A DNA stretch of 64,000 bases from Cyclina sinensis (GCA_012932295.1 JAAONU010000009.1:733197-797196); one strand, 5' to 3'. Shown: positions 35,630 to 49,380, counted from the stretch's first letter. Notes: generated by a model not told the origin, from the sequence alone. Translations and numbers: made by a program.

Positions 35630-37220
35630 TAATTTCTGGCGCACAAAATAAAAAAAAAGAAGTTATTTGCGGAAATTAATCATTTTGTGATTTCTGAACG
35701 GTTCGCGTGACACTCAAAAAACGATTTCAGTACCACGCGCCACAATTATTCTTGTTCCCATATGTATAAGACCGTGCTAAAATTACTGATTCAGAACTTT
35801 GCATCATTGTCTGATTCCCATGTGCACTTCTGCAAATGCAGTTGTCACTGCGTCATACATTAATTTAGCTCTTAATTTGTATTCGACGTTGAAATTTGTC
35901 TGATTAAAGAGACGGGGGGAGTGCGGGAATGGTCTGGCTCCGACTGTACGTGGCAGGAGAAGGTAATCCAGACTAGAGTAAAACAAAACATGAAAATGTT
36001 CAGTGTAGGGGTTCCGAAAATTAGTCTAGTTCTTTGGCATATTTTGAGTATTTCGCTTCCCATCTTTTATAGATGTAGTTTTCAGTCTGAATACCTCGGT
36101 AGACTTCATGGCCGAGATGTTACCGAGTAACTACAATACTGAATTATAGATGAAACAGCATAAATCACTTGCCGGAACTGAAATTATTTGATACGTGTAT
36201 ACACTACTACTATCTCAGGCGCCAATCTTAATGAATTCATGGAATTCATACCGTTTAGTTCTGATATAACTAAACTAGAGAATTGTCTATAATAATATTT
36301 AGTTTTTACTTGGATTAGTTCGACTAAGATGCAGATTGTTCGGTCCATTTACTAGGAGGGCCACCTGGAGGCATAAACCATGTTGTAATTCATAAGGTCA
36401 AAAGAGAATCCGTTCGTTCTCGTTACTTTTACCAATCTTGTTGTAAAAAAAAAAAAAAATATTTGACTTTCATTTGTGTTCAGGAAAAGTGGTCAAGGGG
36501 AAGAACTCTGGAGTCCCGATCCGAAAGTCCGTGCCAGGAAGCAGTGATCAAGTGAGTTTAATCAAAATGGCATTGACTTGTTTCCCAATCCATGAAATTG
36601 TTTTAACTAAACCAAAAAATAAGTTGACTAATGCAAGTGTTGAAATAAGGGCTTTAGCGCTTTGCCATGCGATTGTTTGTGACCTTTACCCTTTACTCTT
36701 CATAAAGGAGTTAAAATAGATTTTTTTCTAGAACTACAATCTCATTCGGAACATCTATGCGACTTCGATAAGTCTTTATACGAAGTTGTCGGAAAAGGCC
36801 GAGTTGTTACGATTGCTACAATCTCTGTGTTTTGTTGTGAAACAACGAAGATAATGATCTCAATGTTAATGATGACGTTTATTCAATCCAAACAAACCGC
36901 CAAGAGAACCTATTCAATATCATTCACTCGCTAAATGTCCGCTGATTATAAAATTGCTTGGCTGATGGGAGAAATTCAATTACAAAATGGAAATGAGTGA
37001 TACTAAATATGAATAATTTGTCATGGAACTTTATTCGAGAATGACATAAAAGTACTTATTAGATTTACACAACATTAGTCGGGAAAAATAATTTTTAAAA
37101 TTTTTCTAACAATAGTATGCATCTATTTAAAATATTATAAACCTAGAAGTATCTCCTTGTGTGTTTTTTTTGTTTAATATTATAAACCATATATTGAAAA
37201 AAAAGAGGAAGATTACAATT
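35630..37220. other. Intergenic, upstream of the receptor gene
   Basis: No gene supported. TATAAA at 37136-37141 and 37181-37186 precede the receptor ATG by 80 and 35 nt; the first is the better placed TATA box candidate. A poly-A run lies near 36450. Confidence 0.45.
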
Positions 37221-40200
37221 ATGCATATTACAAATACTTATAGCTTGGTACTGGCATATGTGTTACTTGGGACAATGTATAACTTTGATTGTAAGTATTG
37301 TTACAGTGTTATTTCTTTTATCAATTGCTTAATTTAAACTAAAAATAATTTTTATCTTTTTAGAACAAGAGTTTGTCAGCAAAATCGACACAAGCATTCA
37401 TTTGGCCAATGAACGCATCAGATATAAAATATAAGAACAGATTAAAGGTGGACCTATTACAATGATATACATACATTTAAAACGTTACAAGCCTCTTAAA
37501 AACAATGTTTGTAAGTTTATAAATACCTTTTTTTTAAAAAACTGATAAGTTACCATTACGGTTTTCTTATTTTTACACGCCAAAAGTCGAATAAATATGT
37601 TGAGAAGTATTTTAAAAATATTATATTATATCATATAATATCACGTCATATAATATCATGTCATATCATATCATATCATATTATGAATTTATATCAGTCG
37701 ACAGTCAACTCACATTTTGTATTTCAGTGGTTCTCGCAGCTTACAGTCCGGCCAAAGAAACGGAAATAAGAAATGAGACAATCCTCAGTGGTTCGTATGA
37801 TCCTGTCTCGAGACCCAGTGACGTCACACACATCAAAGCCGGTCTGAGTGTCCTTGCCATAGACGAACTGGTGAGTTTTACTTCTGGTTCCAGTTAATTT
37901 ATTTTGACACCGATTGAGAAGAGTTCATCCTTGTCATTTAGTTTAAACACAACAGAATCAGCGTTGTCTTGGTCTATGGTTTGAGAGGAGTATTAAATTG
38001 ATAATTCTGTCTGATTGGTTAAAAAATGGAAAAGTTGTTCTGAAAATTATTTTAACTTAAATTCAGTGTACATGTGGAGTAACAAATTGAAAATAGGCAT
38101 AAATATGCGGGGTATTTAAAGAAACCAGCAGCAGGAAAATTTGACAGATTTTAATAAAAATACTGAAGTGATTATGGTGAATTCCTTCGAGAATGTATAC
38201 CAGGAAAGCTGAATTGTCATTCTATGGAAAAAAATGAATGAAATTGTTTTTCATGATTGCCTCAGAATTCGGCAAAAGTAATATCTTTAGGCTAGATACT
38301 ACATTGACAATCAGAAAGATTTGATTCAGTTGTGCTTAACCTGTACATCCATATTGACTATCATCAATGATGGCTTTGGAGAGAAGTAGTCCAAGTTCGA
38401 TCCCCCGCTCCTCCACTATCATTACTAATTGTCTTTCGGATGAGACGTTAAACCGAGGTCCCATGTATCAGTGCTTTACTCTGAGCATGGAAAAGAACCA
38501 GGAGTTTCTCTTGAATGAAATGCTTTCTGTATCTTGCACTATCCAGCACAACCTAAAATAACTTACCTTTGCAGATGGGTGGTCGAAAGGAAGTGTGTGT
38601 GTGTGTGTGGGGGGGGGGGAGCGTCATTCATATAGGCAACCGGAACCGACGGTAAATAAACTCAGATAGATAGACATGGCTTCCTGAATTACATAGTACC
38701 AATATTCTCGCTTTAAAAGTCTGGATGTCGAAGTCCGCATCACTTATACTTACGGTATTTCAACGCTATCCATGTAAAAAATAGTCCGTAGTAGCTTCAT
38801 CTAGACATCCATAACTTCCATAACTCCAATCTGATTATATCATATCCTCATTTATATATAAATCTCTACGATACAAATGGGATCTAACTGTAGGAAGATC
38901 TAACGGTAATGCGATCTTACCAAAGGGCAGATTTAACCGTAGGATGGTCTAACCGTCGGGAGAAAGTAACCGTAATGATATCTTACCAAAGGCAGATTTA
39001 ACCGTAAGAAGATTAAACATTAGGGAGAATTTAACAGTAATGAGATCTAACAAAAGGCAGATCTAACCGACGGAAGGTCAAACAGTAGAGAGAATATAAC
39101 TGTAATGAGATATAATCAAAGGGAGATCTAACTGTAGGAAGATCAGAGATAGTCTAACCATAGGAAGATATAACCGTACAGTCTATACATAAATATCTAA
39201 ATGGCAGATTTTACCGTACAAATATCTAACCTTAGGCAGATTTTACATTAGACAGATCGTGTACTTCAGTCAGATTGCCATGAATCAATGTTGTGAAAAT
39301 TCTTAAATACATTTTATGAAGAAGTTTACCTTTATATTTTCTCGCCTTTAGTTTACGTTTGGTGCAGGACGATTTAGCACACAATACTTACAAAGCAGTT
39401 AAGGTAAATATGATTTCATCAGCAGTGCAAGGTTCAGAACAGCTTTCTTAGTTCCAGAGACAATCCTTCTTGTATGCTTAAAATATTGTATAAAGCTATA
39501 TGAAGCCGCACTTAGATAAAACTTTCAGCAGAAAGACCATATCACCGATGGCACGGGTTAAAGGACACCCGGACATCTTTTATATATGTACTATTGAAAT
39601 CATCATTGTAGTAACTGTAATGTAGCTACAATGAAAAAACTAAATCTATACGAAAAAATAAAGAGTAAAAATTGCTTTTAACGCATATCACAAAAACCTC
39701 ATAATTAGTCGGTAAATTATTAAATAAATCATTGAAATATTGAACACTCCTAGAGGTCTCAAAGTACCTTAGATTGCTGCTATTGACAGTAAAACACGAT
39801 TTGTACTTTGATATTAATTAAGGGATGAAAAACGTGACCCGAGTTCGAGATATAATATTAATGGAAGCAAGCAAATACCTTTGAAAAATGACCATTTCGA
39901 TTGAATCGCATTGTACTAAGTAATTAGCAAACATTATGTATACAAAATATGAAACAATAAACGAAGTCTGAAAAACCTTAATGAGCACTCAGAATGACTG
40001 ATCGATACCCAATTAGGGTTGTTTGAGTTTAGTTTTAGTTTATTCCATCAAGTAGTGTTTTCTGTGATGACAATATCTGATAGTTTCGGCAAACACTTAA
40101 AGGTTTACTGTTTCACTCGCTGTCAGAGAGATTTCAGTAAAGCTGTCGAAGCAACATTTGCTGGAATCAACCGTTCACATTTTTTATATTCTTAATTTCT

Positions 40201-43200
40201 GTTATCTTTCTACGGTTGTGTAAAGACTCTTTGATTGAATTCAAACGTATATGTTAATGCTTTAAGCCATCTCGTTTATATAAGTTTCCTTTATTTATGA
40301 AATTCAGATAAATTCGGTATTTATATTATTCCAGCTTCTCCCAAGGGAGTGGTTGTTATTGAAAACCCTACTTAACGCGAAAAAGTGAAACATTGTATCA
40401 AAAATGATTGATAACTGCGTTTTTACTTTGTATTTTAATGATTGATCTATTTTTATCTTCAACGAACATTAAGAATATAAAATCAATATAAACCTTTAAA
40501 ATGTCGAGTATTTGTCGGTTTATTGATTCATAAAATTGGACTTAAGAATGAAACATTTTGCAATGAATATTTGCCATCTAGCGCTGTTATATTAAATACC
40601 GTGCTTGTTGGGAAACCAATAACTAGAGACCTAAACTACCAAAGACTGGTTATTTGTTCAAATCTCTCAGAATCTCGTGGCATATAGATAAGATCTCGCA
40701 AAGCTTCTTTTACATTTTATCTAAGATATGACCCGCAATATTTAAGTTTGATAGAAACAAACTGTACCATGCAATAGGACTGCCTTTGTCTACGAAATGA
40801 AACCTTATTTATCAAAATCGGACAGGAACAAAAAAACATATGACATATTTAAGCCTTCAGTTCCGTTCAATTAAATAAAACATGTTTTGTATGAAACCTA
40901 CATATAGATATACAACGTATATAAATATATATATAATGCCATTTCTAGATCTACGAAACTAAAAATATACATAACATTTATTGACTGCGCATGCGTATCA
41001 CGTTTCACGTCCGCCATTTTCTTCGATAAGCTGTCAAGTCGGATATTTAATGAGACATCAATGTCTGTCGAAATCAGGCCATATAGCTAAATGACCAAGT
41101 GCATTAATTGTTTTTTTTCTGGATCTGCAGTGAATAAATCATTCGTTCGAGAGTAAATGTAACATTATTAAATATTAATTGATATAGAATATTGATAGTT
41201 GAATCAAAAACGAAAAGAAGACAAACACAGCAATAAGGCTTCGTTTTATAAAAAAAAAATATATAAATATAGATATATTAATCCATGTCCAGCAATGCAA
41301 CAGCTTATGATAAAATTTCCAATCTGTACCACAAGTATCTTTTTTCTTCACTGTGACAGAAACGGTACAATAAAAGTTTCAGACTAACAATTATTTGTAA
41401 AGAAATCAACGTGACCTTTTTGTATGTTTGTTTTCAGGATTTGAAGGGACAAAAGTTGACCATGGCAGGCTGGCTGACCTTTGTAAGTACTAAAATGGGT
41501 AGTAATTCATTTCTTATTCACCGCATTTGCCATCATTATTTCTATCCAGAATGAGGTTGAGGCTTTACGGACAATCCCGGAAATAGCCGATTTGAGTCTT
41601 CGTCGTGTACAGTATGTATCTCGACTTCTAAATATGATTATGATAATATTAGTACAATTTTTTTAATTTAAGTTATCGTACAGAGACGTGCGACACGAAT
41701 ATTTCAACTAAACTTTTTTTTTTAATCTTGGAAATATTCGAAAGCTAGATGTTATTGTGAATAAATCAAACTGCCTGCAGACTTCCCCTATCGATTCATA
41801 ACTGTATTGTAAGGAGAAATAACTGTTGCGAGGAGTTCGTAAGTGAAAATGTGATTGCAGGAGTGGGAAGATAACCGTATTGTCTGGGACAAGGCGGCTA
41901 AGGACGATATAGAGTATATCTTCGCTCAGCCCAAATACATTTGGAAACCAGAGCTCATAGTGGATAATGCGTAAGTATCTATAGTCAACTGTTGCATCAT
42001 TATAGAGCACGTCTTGGACACAACCTAATGCACCGTAGGGTAAAAGTACTAGCACAGTTTCGCTTTGTATCAAGCAACCATAATAATGTGTTTCATTGCG
42101 CTTTAAGAGCGTTAAAGCAAGGCCTGGGTCGGAAGAGTTGACGTCTTGTGAAGTAGTTAGTCGGCTTTTGTAGGGGACGTCTAAGGTAGAAACAAATCGT
42201 GTATAGCATTATACTGTCATACAATCAGGCACTGTACACTTTGTTATTTAATTACACTGATGTTAAAATAATCTTGACCAGGCTGTCACACCAATATGCA
42301 AAATCGGTTTACAAAGGTCATTCTCTACAAATCCTGCTTTAATAGACGCAATCAATAGCCACGAATATATCAATATCACAAATTAGCTGAACTGATCAAT
42401 ACAGAGATCTTTAGTTAATTTATACTATCACATACAAAGTCGTTGATTAACCGAGATACTTCAGATGATAAAATACTCTGTTTATATATTTGAGGATTTT
42501 TCCCTGTTTGCTTTCAAAAAAAAGATGTTGCATTTATCGTCCCCTCTTGACCTAAAGAGCTTTTAATGCGGGGATTAGAAATATTTAAGATAAATGTTTT
42601 GATAGAACGAATCAAACTTGTACAGTAACTGTATAATAGTGTGCTAGTGACGTCACAAAACTTCACGAACGGGAAGAAATGCTTGTCATCACTAGCATAA
42701 TACAAACGGTACTCCCTGGTAAGATTTAAACAAATAGGATAAAAGTTGATATCTGTCAAAGAAGGTTTATAATCCTTTAAGATGTACGGCCTTAAAGCAC
42801 AATAAAGAAATCTGGCACGTACAGTAACACTTCTACATAGCCGTTATATTATCTTGCGTTAACTGTAACATTTATTACTTTCTCCAAAAGTCTTGCTGAC
42901 CTTGGTGTTATACAGAGCAGCGAGCTTCTACTAAGAGTAAAAAATACCGGAAGTGTTGAATGGGAGCCTCCCATACTGTTGGCCACCCATTGTCAGGTAA
43001 CAAACGTATAAAACATAGCGTGCTCTGTATTTTCAACAGTTTCTACTTTGTGCGCACCATGTGTGTAAATATCGACACATTGTGAAAGTATAGTCATTGC
43101 ATGATATTCTGTACAATAGCTCGCTGAAATCTAGATAGGTAGAAAACAATGCTTGCTGTGTATGGTTCTCTGCTTTGCTTTGCTTGCAGTAGGTGAACTT

Positions 43201-46200
43201 TTGGAGTCATTTTGAGTTTTATCTTTGGCTCTATTGCTTTACAGACTTCAAGATTTAGATATACTGTCAAATGACGCACTCCTTCTTCGTCTAAGGTACG
43301 ACGGGATAGTGGACTGGGAACCACCTTTGTTGTTTTTAACCCATTGTGAGGTTGGTTCTTGCTTCATTACTTTATATAATGTACTTTGATTTACGACGTA
43401 ACAATGGACTCGGAACCTGCAGGTGATTGCATACTTGACTGGTTTTTGTTTTTGCATGTTTATTTTCATTCGTAACTACGCACCTGTTCATTTATCAGTG
43501 ATTGTTAAAAATTGTTCAAACATAGCATCTAACCACTTAACTGCCTACAATATCCCTCTTGCATGAAGAAGCAAGATTTAGTAAATTGGTTTCGCTGCAC
43601 AATTCTGTTCTAATAACCTTTTCACATAGATATTATACCACTGAGAATGCGTTTATAAATCTTAAGATGAAAAAATTGAGTCCTTTCACAGACTAATGTG
43701 CCTTGCAAAAAAATACCTCTGCTTTGAGAGAAAGGGTATAAGCCCCCCTTCCTTTATGCTGTGAAAACCACTAAATCAATCCTTCTTTATTAGTCGGCGC
43801 TCAGGAAAAAATAACAGGAAAATCGAGGAACGTGTTAAAAAAAACTATTTCTGCACAAGAACTTACCAAATTATCTGAGCCAATTTTCAGATTGGGGTAT
43901 GCAAAAAAAAAGTTCCTATCAATAATCCTATTATGAATGTATATAAGCATAAAATTGTTACCATACTATCAGTAACAGACAAGCAAAATGATTACAGCAA
44001 AACAAAAAAGAACAAAAAGCAAAGTTTCTAGCCGTCATATTTTGAGTTCTGATAGTCTGAATTTGTAATTTCATACCTCATCTGAACACTCAGAGAATAT
44101 TGGGGCCCTAATCTATGAAAGGACTATGATTTTAAACAGTTCCAACAACTTTGATATAAATATACGAGTCTAGTTTCCCGGATCTCGTGCAGTCTCCCAG
44201 GATCTCGTGCAGTCTCCCAGATTCTTATCCATTTACCCTACCAGTCATTCGGGAACAATTTGATATCTTCTTGTCTATTTAAAATAAAAAAGCAGAATGT
44301 GTTATTTTTTCTTAGATATCCACGTATATTATATAGAACTCCAAATTCGAAGAAAATCGATTATGTATAGAATTTTTGTATTTTCATGTATTTTTTGTTA
44401 TTAATGCTTTATTGATTTATTTTCTGTAAAAGTTTCTCATACGAACATTATTTATAAATTTCGATTACAAAATAATTTAGAAAAGAAAAACAAACCTACA
44501 TGAAAATATTGAATTGGGATTAGTGTAACATCTGCGCATAACTTGCTTAACTGTATACTGTTTCTAGGTGGATATAACGTATTATCCCTATGACCAGCAA
44601 AGATGTGCTGTGGAAATCGTGAGCTGGACCTACACAATAGAAGAAGTCAAACTTGAGCATTTGTTCGAAGAAGTAAACCTAGAGGATTTTGAGTAAGTAC
44701 AGATATCAGCTTAATTATATACAAGTCAAAGCTTCACATAGATGGTTGACTTAATTATATTTTCTATTTGAAGACACAGACTGACATACTGTAAAATTAG
44801 TAGCCTGTTTTACTGTTCCACGATACCTTATTCATAGAGGAAAATTGGAGTCTCATTAAGTATTGCTTGATACCTTGTCCATACAGAAAAACACAAGAAT
44901 GTTTAAATGGTTATGTTTTATATTGAAAAATACAAATTGACATACAGTAAAATGTGTAGCCTGGTAAACTGTAAAGTCAACGGAGTAATTTCATTTACTG
45001 TTCCTTGGTACCTTGTCCATTAAGAAAAATGAGTAGTTTGGATTACTTTATATTCATACCTTATCCATAAGTGGCGTCGCTTATAGTTACCCTATACATA
45101 AAATATTATGTTTTTTAGAGTAATAAATATTTGTCACTTTTTAAGCGAATAGTTATGATGAATGATAAGGTCTTCTGCTTTAAAAGAATTTGTAGTAAAC
45201 TGTATATGTAGAAAAAGCAACCTTGTGTCACATGCTTGAAGGAAAAGAATATATATATTCAAGTAGATTAAGAATGATAAATATACATATCACGTCACCA
45301 CACTGCAATTATCATTATTGTTAGAATACATGGAGAATGGGAGATAACTCGTACAGATATCGAAGACAAAAACCTGACAGAGCACCTACCGGATGGTTCG
45401 GTCAGGATTTATCCTCAGCTTGACTTCTGGTTGTTTCTTCGTAAGTTCTTTTAACTTACTCGTGTGCATCCTTCGTGCAGACAGTTTAGTTAAGACTGCT
45501 TTATTTTACATCGATTAGGAAACAAGTAATTCTTAGTAAGACTTATCACACTCGGCGATTGCTTCCTGGGTTCAAACCTTTTCTCGCGCTGGAGACTCCA
45601 CTTCAAATAGGATTCGAACCAGCGATTGCTCTAACCTCAGGACCACTGCTCCTCCAATGTATTCTGTTAGATCATGAGTTCTAAAGAATCATAAACATTA
45701 TGTCACAGTTGAAACAATCAATACAGTTCCAGTTGCAAACTTTAAACATATTGCTTGTTTTCATAGAAAATCAATTAAATGGATAATAAGGCATATTCAA
45801 CTCGTTTCTGTGCTTAATTGTCATAGATGAAGATGTCATTGTCCTCTGTGAGCAAAGCATGATATAAATTATGCATACCTAAAAAGGTTTAGCGTTCGCA
45901 TCCAGCTCAGTTGATATTACTCCTTTACAAATTTCAGGTCGAAGGACGCAGTTTTATAATCTAAACGTGATGATGCCGATTATTCTGACGTCACTTATGG
46001 TTGTCTTGGTATTTCTCGTGCCTGTTGATTCTGGGGAGAAAGTCTCGTATGTTCTCACGGTATTTCTGGCACTGGCTGTCTTACTAACCATCGTTGCTGA
46101 CTCACTTCCACCAACATCGATAACTTTATCTGTCCTCGGTAATTCAATTCGCCTACTCCTTATACAAAAACAGACAACATCAATGGTCCCACCAATCTGT

Positions 46201-47029
46201 AATTCACCCCATTTCTTTCAAAATAACCAGTTTTAGCTAACATTAAAAGCACCACCTGTTTGGTTAACTTTGAGTTTAATTAGAGTTTATCATACATTGA
46301 TGATAAATATATATAGATAAGATATATAGATATATATATACATATATCTAAAATCTTATATAATCAATAATGCTTAGAGAAAAAAGTCTGGGTTTTTTTA
46401 TATCATGCTTGTTGTGTTAGGCTACCCTAAAGACACTATTGAAACATCCAGGGACTAATTTCCTGACGAAAAAGTACACTTTTCTGTGTGATGAACGAAG
46501 GTTACGTTCCCTCCGTTGCTACAACATTAAATTGGTTGTAAATGTCAAAGGGTATTTATTTCCTTCAGGTCTGTACCTCGGGATCGTGCTGATTATGGCG
46601 GCATTCGGAATCTTACTGACGGTTTTTATCCTCATCCTCTTTCACAAAGAAGGTAAACCTGCAGGAAACACTTTCATTGTGACACTAGCAGTGTGCGCAG
46701 CCAAAATGATGTGCAGGAAGAATATTATTTTATCTTTCCCAACTAAAGACAAAGTTTCGCCTATGAAAAATTCAGAGAAAATGGAAACCCATGGTGTCGT
46801 TTCCTGCAACTTCCATACTGAGTCTAGAAATAGTAAAAATGATACAAAACACCAAAACAAAGATGGCGACCAGGTTGATGTGACGGAATGCAACTTTGAC
46901 GTCACATGGAAAGTCATAGCGCAAATTCTTGATCGATTTTGTTTTTATTTCTTTCTTGTCATAACAATAATCATGAATTTTTCCTTTGTTGTTGCCTTGG
47001 CTACAGGGGGACAATCGACCGGACACTAA
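37221..47029 (+). CDS. Nicotinic-type Cys-loop receptor subunit, plus copy, complete
   Basis: Exons: 37221-37290, 37728-37870, 41438-41482, 41861-41970, 42891-42996 (5a) or 43245-43350 (5b), 44568-44692, 45325-45440, 45938-46138 and 46569-47029. All phases match; 458 residues with one exon 5. Residues 1 to about 28 are a signal peptide. The extracellular domain has GSYDPVSRP, WLTFEWEDNRIVWD, loop A (WKPELIVDN) and a canonical Cys-loop C157-C171 with 13 residues between. Loop B is SWTYT. Membrane segments are TM1 (~247-268), TM2 (~274-294, with Glu at -1' in SGEKV and Leu at 9'), TM3 (~307-329) and TM4 (~430-450); the cytoplasmic loop is short, about 95 residues. Loop C (TRTDIEDKNLTEHLPDG) has no vicinal cysteine pair, so it is a non-alpha subunit. 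The -1' Glu predicts a cation channel. It is probably a plasma-membrane acetylcholine-gated subunit; ligand is inferred from family. Confidence 0.92.
38370..38490 (+). repeat. tRNA-derived SINE fragment in receptor intron 2
   Basis: It contains 'gtagtccaagttcgatcccc' (B-box-like), followed by 'gtctttcggatgagacgtta' and 'accgaggtcccatgtatcag', a body typical of tRNA-derived SINEs but different from the other family in this window. Confidence 0.5.
38880..39260 (+). repeat. Irregular short tandem repeat in receptor intron 2
   Basis: Repeated phrases 'gatctaaccgtaggaagat', 'gtaatgagatctaac' and 'aaaggcagatttaacc' recur every 20-60 bp without a fixed period. Confidence 0.7.
42891..42996 (+). other. 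Receptor alternative exon 5a
   Basis: A 106-nt exon with acceptor TCTCCAAAAG and donor CAG/gtaaca, entered in phase 2 and left in phase 0. It encodes the stretch from just after loop A to the first Cys-loop cysteine, ending WEPPILLATHCQ. By position it holds ligand loop E (LLLRVKNTGSVEW). It is homologous to 5b next door (17 of 35 residues identical by hand count). Confidence 0.85.
43245..43350 (+). other. Receptor alternative exon 5b
   Basis: A 106-nt exon with a strong acceptor (GCTTTACAG) and donor GAG/gttggt, same phases as 5a, ending WEPPLLFLTHCE. It begins 248 nt after 5a. Including both would add 212 nt, shift the frame and add a second Cys-loop start, so the two must be mutually exclusive. 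Confidence 0.88.
45540..45660 (-). repeat. tRNA-derived SINE, shared by both duplication arms
   Basis: The minus strand reads GGTTAGAGCAATCGCTGGTT, CGAATCCTATTTGAAGTGG and 'gagtctccagcgcgagaaaa'. A counterpart sits in the same intron of the minus receptor gene (56260-56400). Confidence 0.7.
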
Positions 47030-47267
47030 GACATATTGTAAACACTCACGTTCTTGAAATATCACTGTATTTATTGACGGTTCTTCAGACAATAGGTGAC
47101 TTGATCTTCTACGTACTAAAATTCATTACATATAACTTTTTATAAGTAGGCTTATGTGCAGATAGCTTATTCATTCTGTGACTATCGAAGATTTTCAGAT
47201 TTATTTGCCGCAGAGTCTTTCGACTTCATTATGACCAAATTTGTTACATATACATATAGTATTTCGG

Positions 47268-47273
47268 AATAAA
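47268..47273 (+). promoter_or_regulatory. Candidate polyadenylation signal of the plus receptor gene
   Basis: AATAAA about 240 nt after the TAA stop. The aligned position in the minus copy reads CTAAAC and lacks the signal. Confidence 0.5.
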
Positions 47274-48276
47274 CTTGTATTTACCGCTTATTGCTACAGT
47301 CTATGACTTTTTCTTCGTTTCTTTTAATTCTTTCAAACAAATGATAGTGAGGTGTACATGTAATTTTTTTAATATTTGATTTTATTTGAATAAATGAATG
47401 AATGAAAGAATACTTAACTTCAGTGTTATTTTTTTTCTTTAAATGATTAATTTTCTCTGTGTCCTTTTAAGAATCTCTCTTTGAATATATACAGTCTGTT
47501 ATATGTGTGTTTTTATCAGATTTTTGTACAACCTTCATACACAACGATGTATCTGTACCACCGTACTATCTTTCATTGATTCAGGAAATTATGCCCGATG
47601 GGATTGAAATTGCTAAACAAATAAAAGTATATAGGTAGTTTAATTCAGTGTTAAAAGAAAGTTTGGTATTTACCGTCTGCTTGGATCCAAAATTGGCTGA
47701 AAATATCTTAATCATACAGACGGCGACTGTGTTCAGTGAGAAGTGAATATTTAACAGGAAGTAACACTGGATGCCTAAAACTAGTACTGCTGGGCAGAGC
47801 ATGGGCATGAAAATATTGTTTTTAATTGACAGACTGTCAGTTTCTGAAACTCATTAAGTAATTATATTAGTCTGTTTCAGAGTCATGCTCCAATAAAAAC
47901 TATATCGATATCGTAAAATAAACGAAGGGCAATAATTCCGTAAAGACCGGTATCTGTGTTTGTGTTTTCTCTGCCGTCAAGGCATTATTTAAATTCTTAC
48001 TCGGTGTCTTCAGGGGCTAAATCTGAAAAGGTTTGGGTTATGATTCTTTGGTTAGTACTCCATTTTGTGTAACAGTATGCAAAATTGTAAAATGTTTAGA
48101 GTAGTCCTGACAAGATTTCTACTAAATTTTAGGAGTACCATGATGGCCCCAATCACCAATCTGAGTACAAATTTTCGAAAAGATAAGTGCATAGTCATAA
48201 GTCTAATTAAAAAAAAGATCTAAGCCAAGGGGTCCTCTTCTAAGCCAATTGGGTTATGAATAAGAAAACTTTCTAA

Positions 48277-48282
<6 letters not shown>

Positions 48283-48319
<37 letters not shown>
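48283..48319 (+). repeat. (CT)n microsatellite
   Basis: About 18 uninterrupted TC/CT dinucleotides in the region between the two receptor genes. Confidence 0.95.
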
Positions 48320-48323
<4 letters not shown>

Positions 48324-49167
48324 ATAGAACATGTAACCCTAAGGTTGTTTAAAAAAAAATATAAACATTATCGAAACTTGCTTCGTAGAGGTTTCATCGA
48401 CAATGCTTCAAGACAAATTTCTGAACTTTCAGCCCAGTGGTTTCAGACAAGAAGATGTTTATAGTTTTTTTTTTAAATCTTGTTGCAATAGCACGATCGA
48501 CGACAAAGTCCGATCGACAAGTTAGCCATTAGCACGATGTGCTATCAAAATTAATAACTTTGGAAAAGGAAAGGTAATTGGTAAATCTTACGCTATACAT
48601 TTTTCATCGTTTTCTAGTTAAAAGGAACAGTCTTTACTTTTATGCTCCAGTAAAATCTATCGAAGAAAATATTAAAGCAACACAGAAGGAAGAGTTATGG
48701 CTCTTGGGTTTCTTCTTACTTCATAGTGCCACCTTACTATCGTGTCATTTTAAATTAATATCACGAAAACTTTCCTAGCATGATTTAAAACTGAAATTAG
48801 TCAAAGAGGAAAAAACTATTGTAATGTGTACAATTGTCTTGGACAATTCTTACCTTCTGTCTTTTTTTCTCATTGCCATCTGATATTTCCACGGTTCTGA
48901 AATATTCATAAAGCTATCTCCGCGACAATGAAACGAGACGGATTAAAATACCCCTCTGTAGGCGAATTCGTGTGGAAAATACATGTAGAAATTTCCAACA
49001 TTTTTTAGCGTTCGTATCAACTGTCAATAATACGAGCAAATCAGTGTCGATCGACCCAAACTTTTTATGACATTTGTATGAAAAATTGTTTAGTACAAAT
49101 AAGGACACGTTTATTCTAACATATAAAGAATCGGTTATCCTGGAATTTTAAATGAAAGTTGCAGAAT

Positions 49168-49380
49168 TTAACCCTTACCCTGCTGGAGGCAGTTGACTCT
49201 GCCTTTGCGAAAAGTGCAGACCAAGATCAGCCTGCACATCCGTGCAGTCTGATCATGGTCTGCACTGTTCGCCATTCAGTTAGTAATTTTTCAATAAGCA
49301 CCCCTATAAACAATCAATGGATCTGTCTAAATTGAAAGGTGGACACGTCGATTTTAGATATTTAGCATGGTAAGGGTTAA
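49168..49380. repeat. Complete TTAACCCTTACC inverted-repeat element (MITE)
   Basis: It starts TTAACCCTTACC and ends with the exact complement GGTAAGGGTTAA, 213 bp in all. Internal inverted phrases 'gcagaccaagatcagcctgc' and 'tctgatcatggtctgcactg' add to the foldback shape. Related pieces lie at 4540, 9119, 16268 and 49491. The right arm of the duplication shows no equivalent at the matching place, so it probably inserted after the duplication. Confidence 0.75.

Noticed and set aside
36482..36549. Possible 68-nt exon with AG acceptor and GTGAGT donor upstream of the receptor gene
   Set aside because: It could be a 5' UTR exon, but no neighbouring exon joins it in a supported way and its translation matches nothing I recognise.
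39353..39402. Possible small exon in receptor intron 2
   Set aside because: It has splice-like borders, but exon 2 to exon 3 already reads through the family sequence without a gap.
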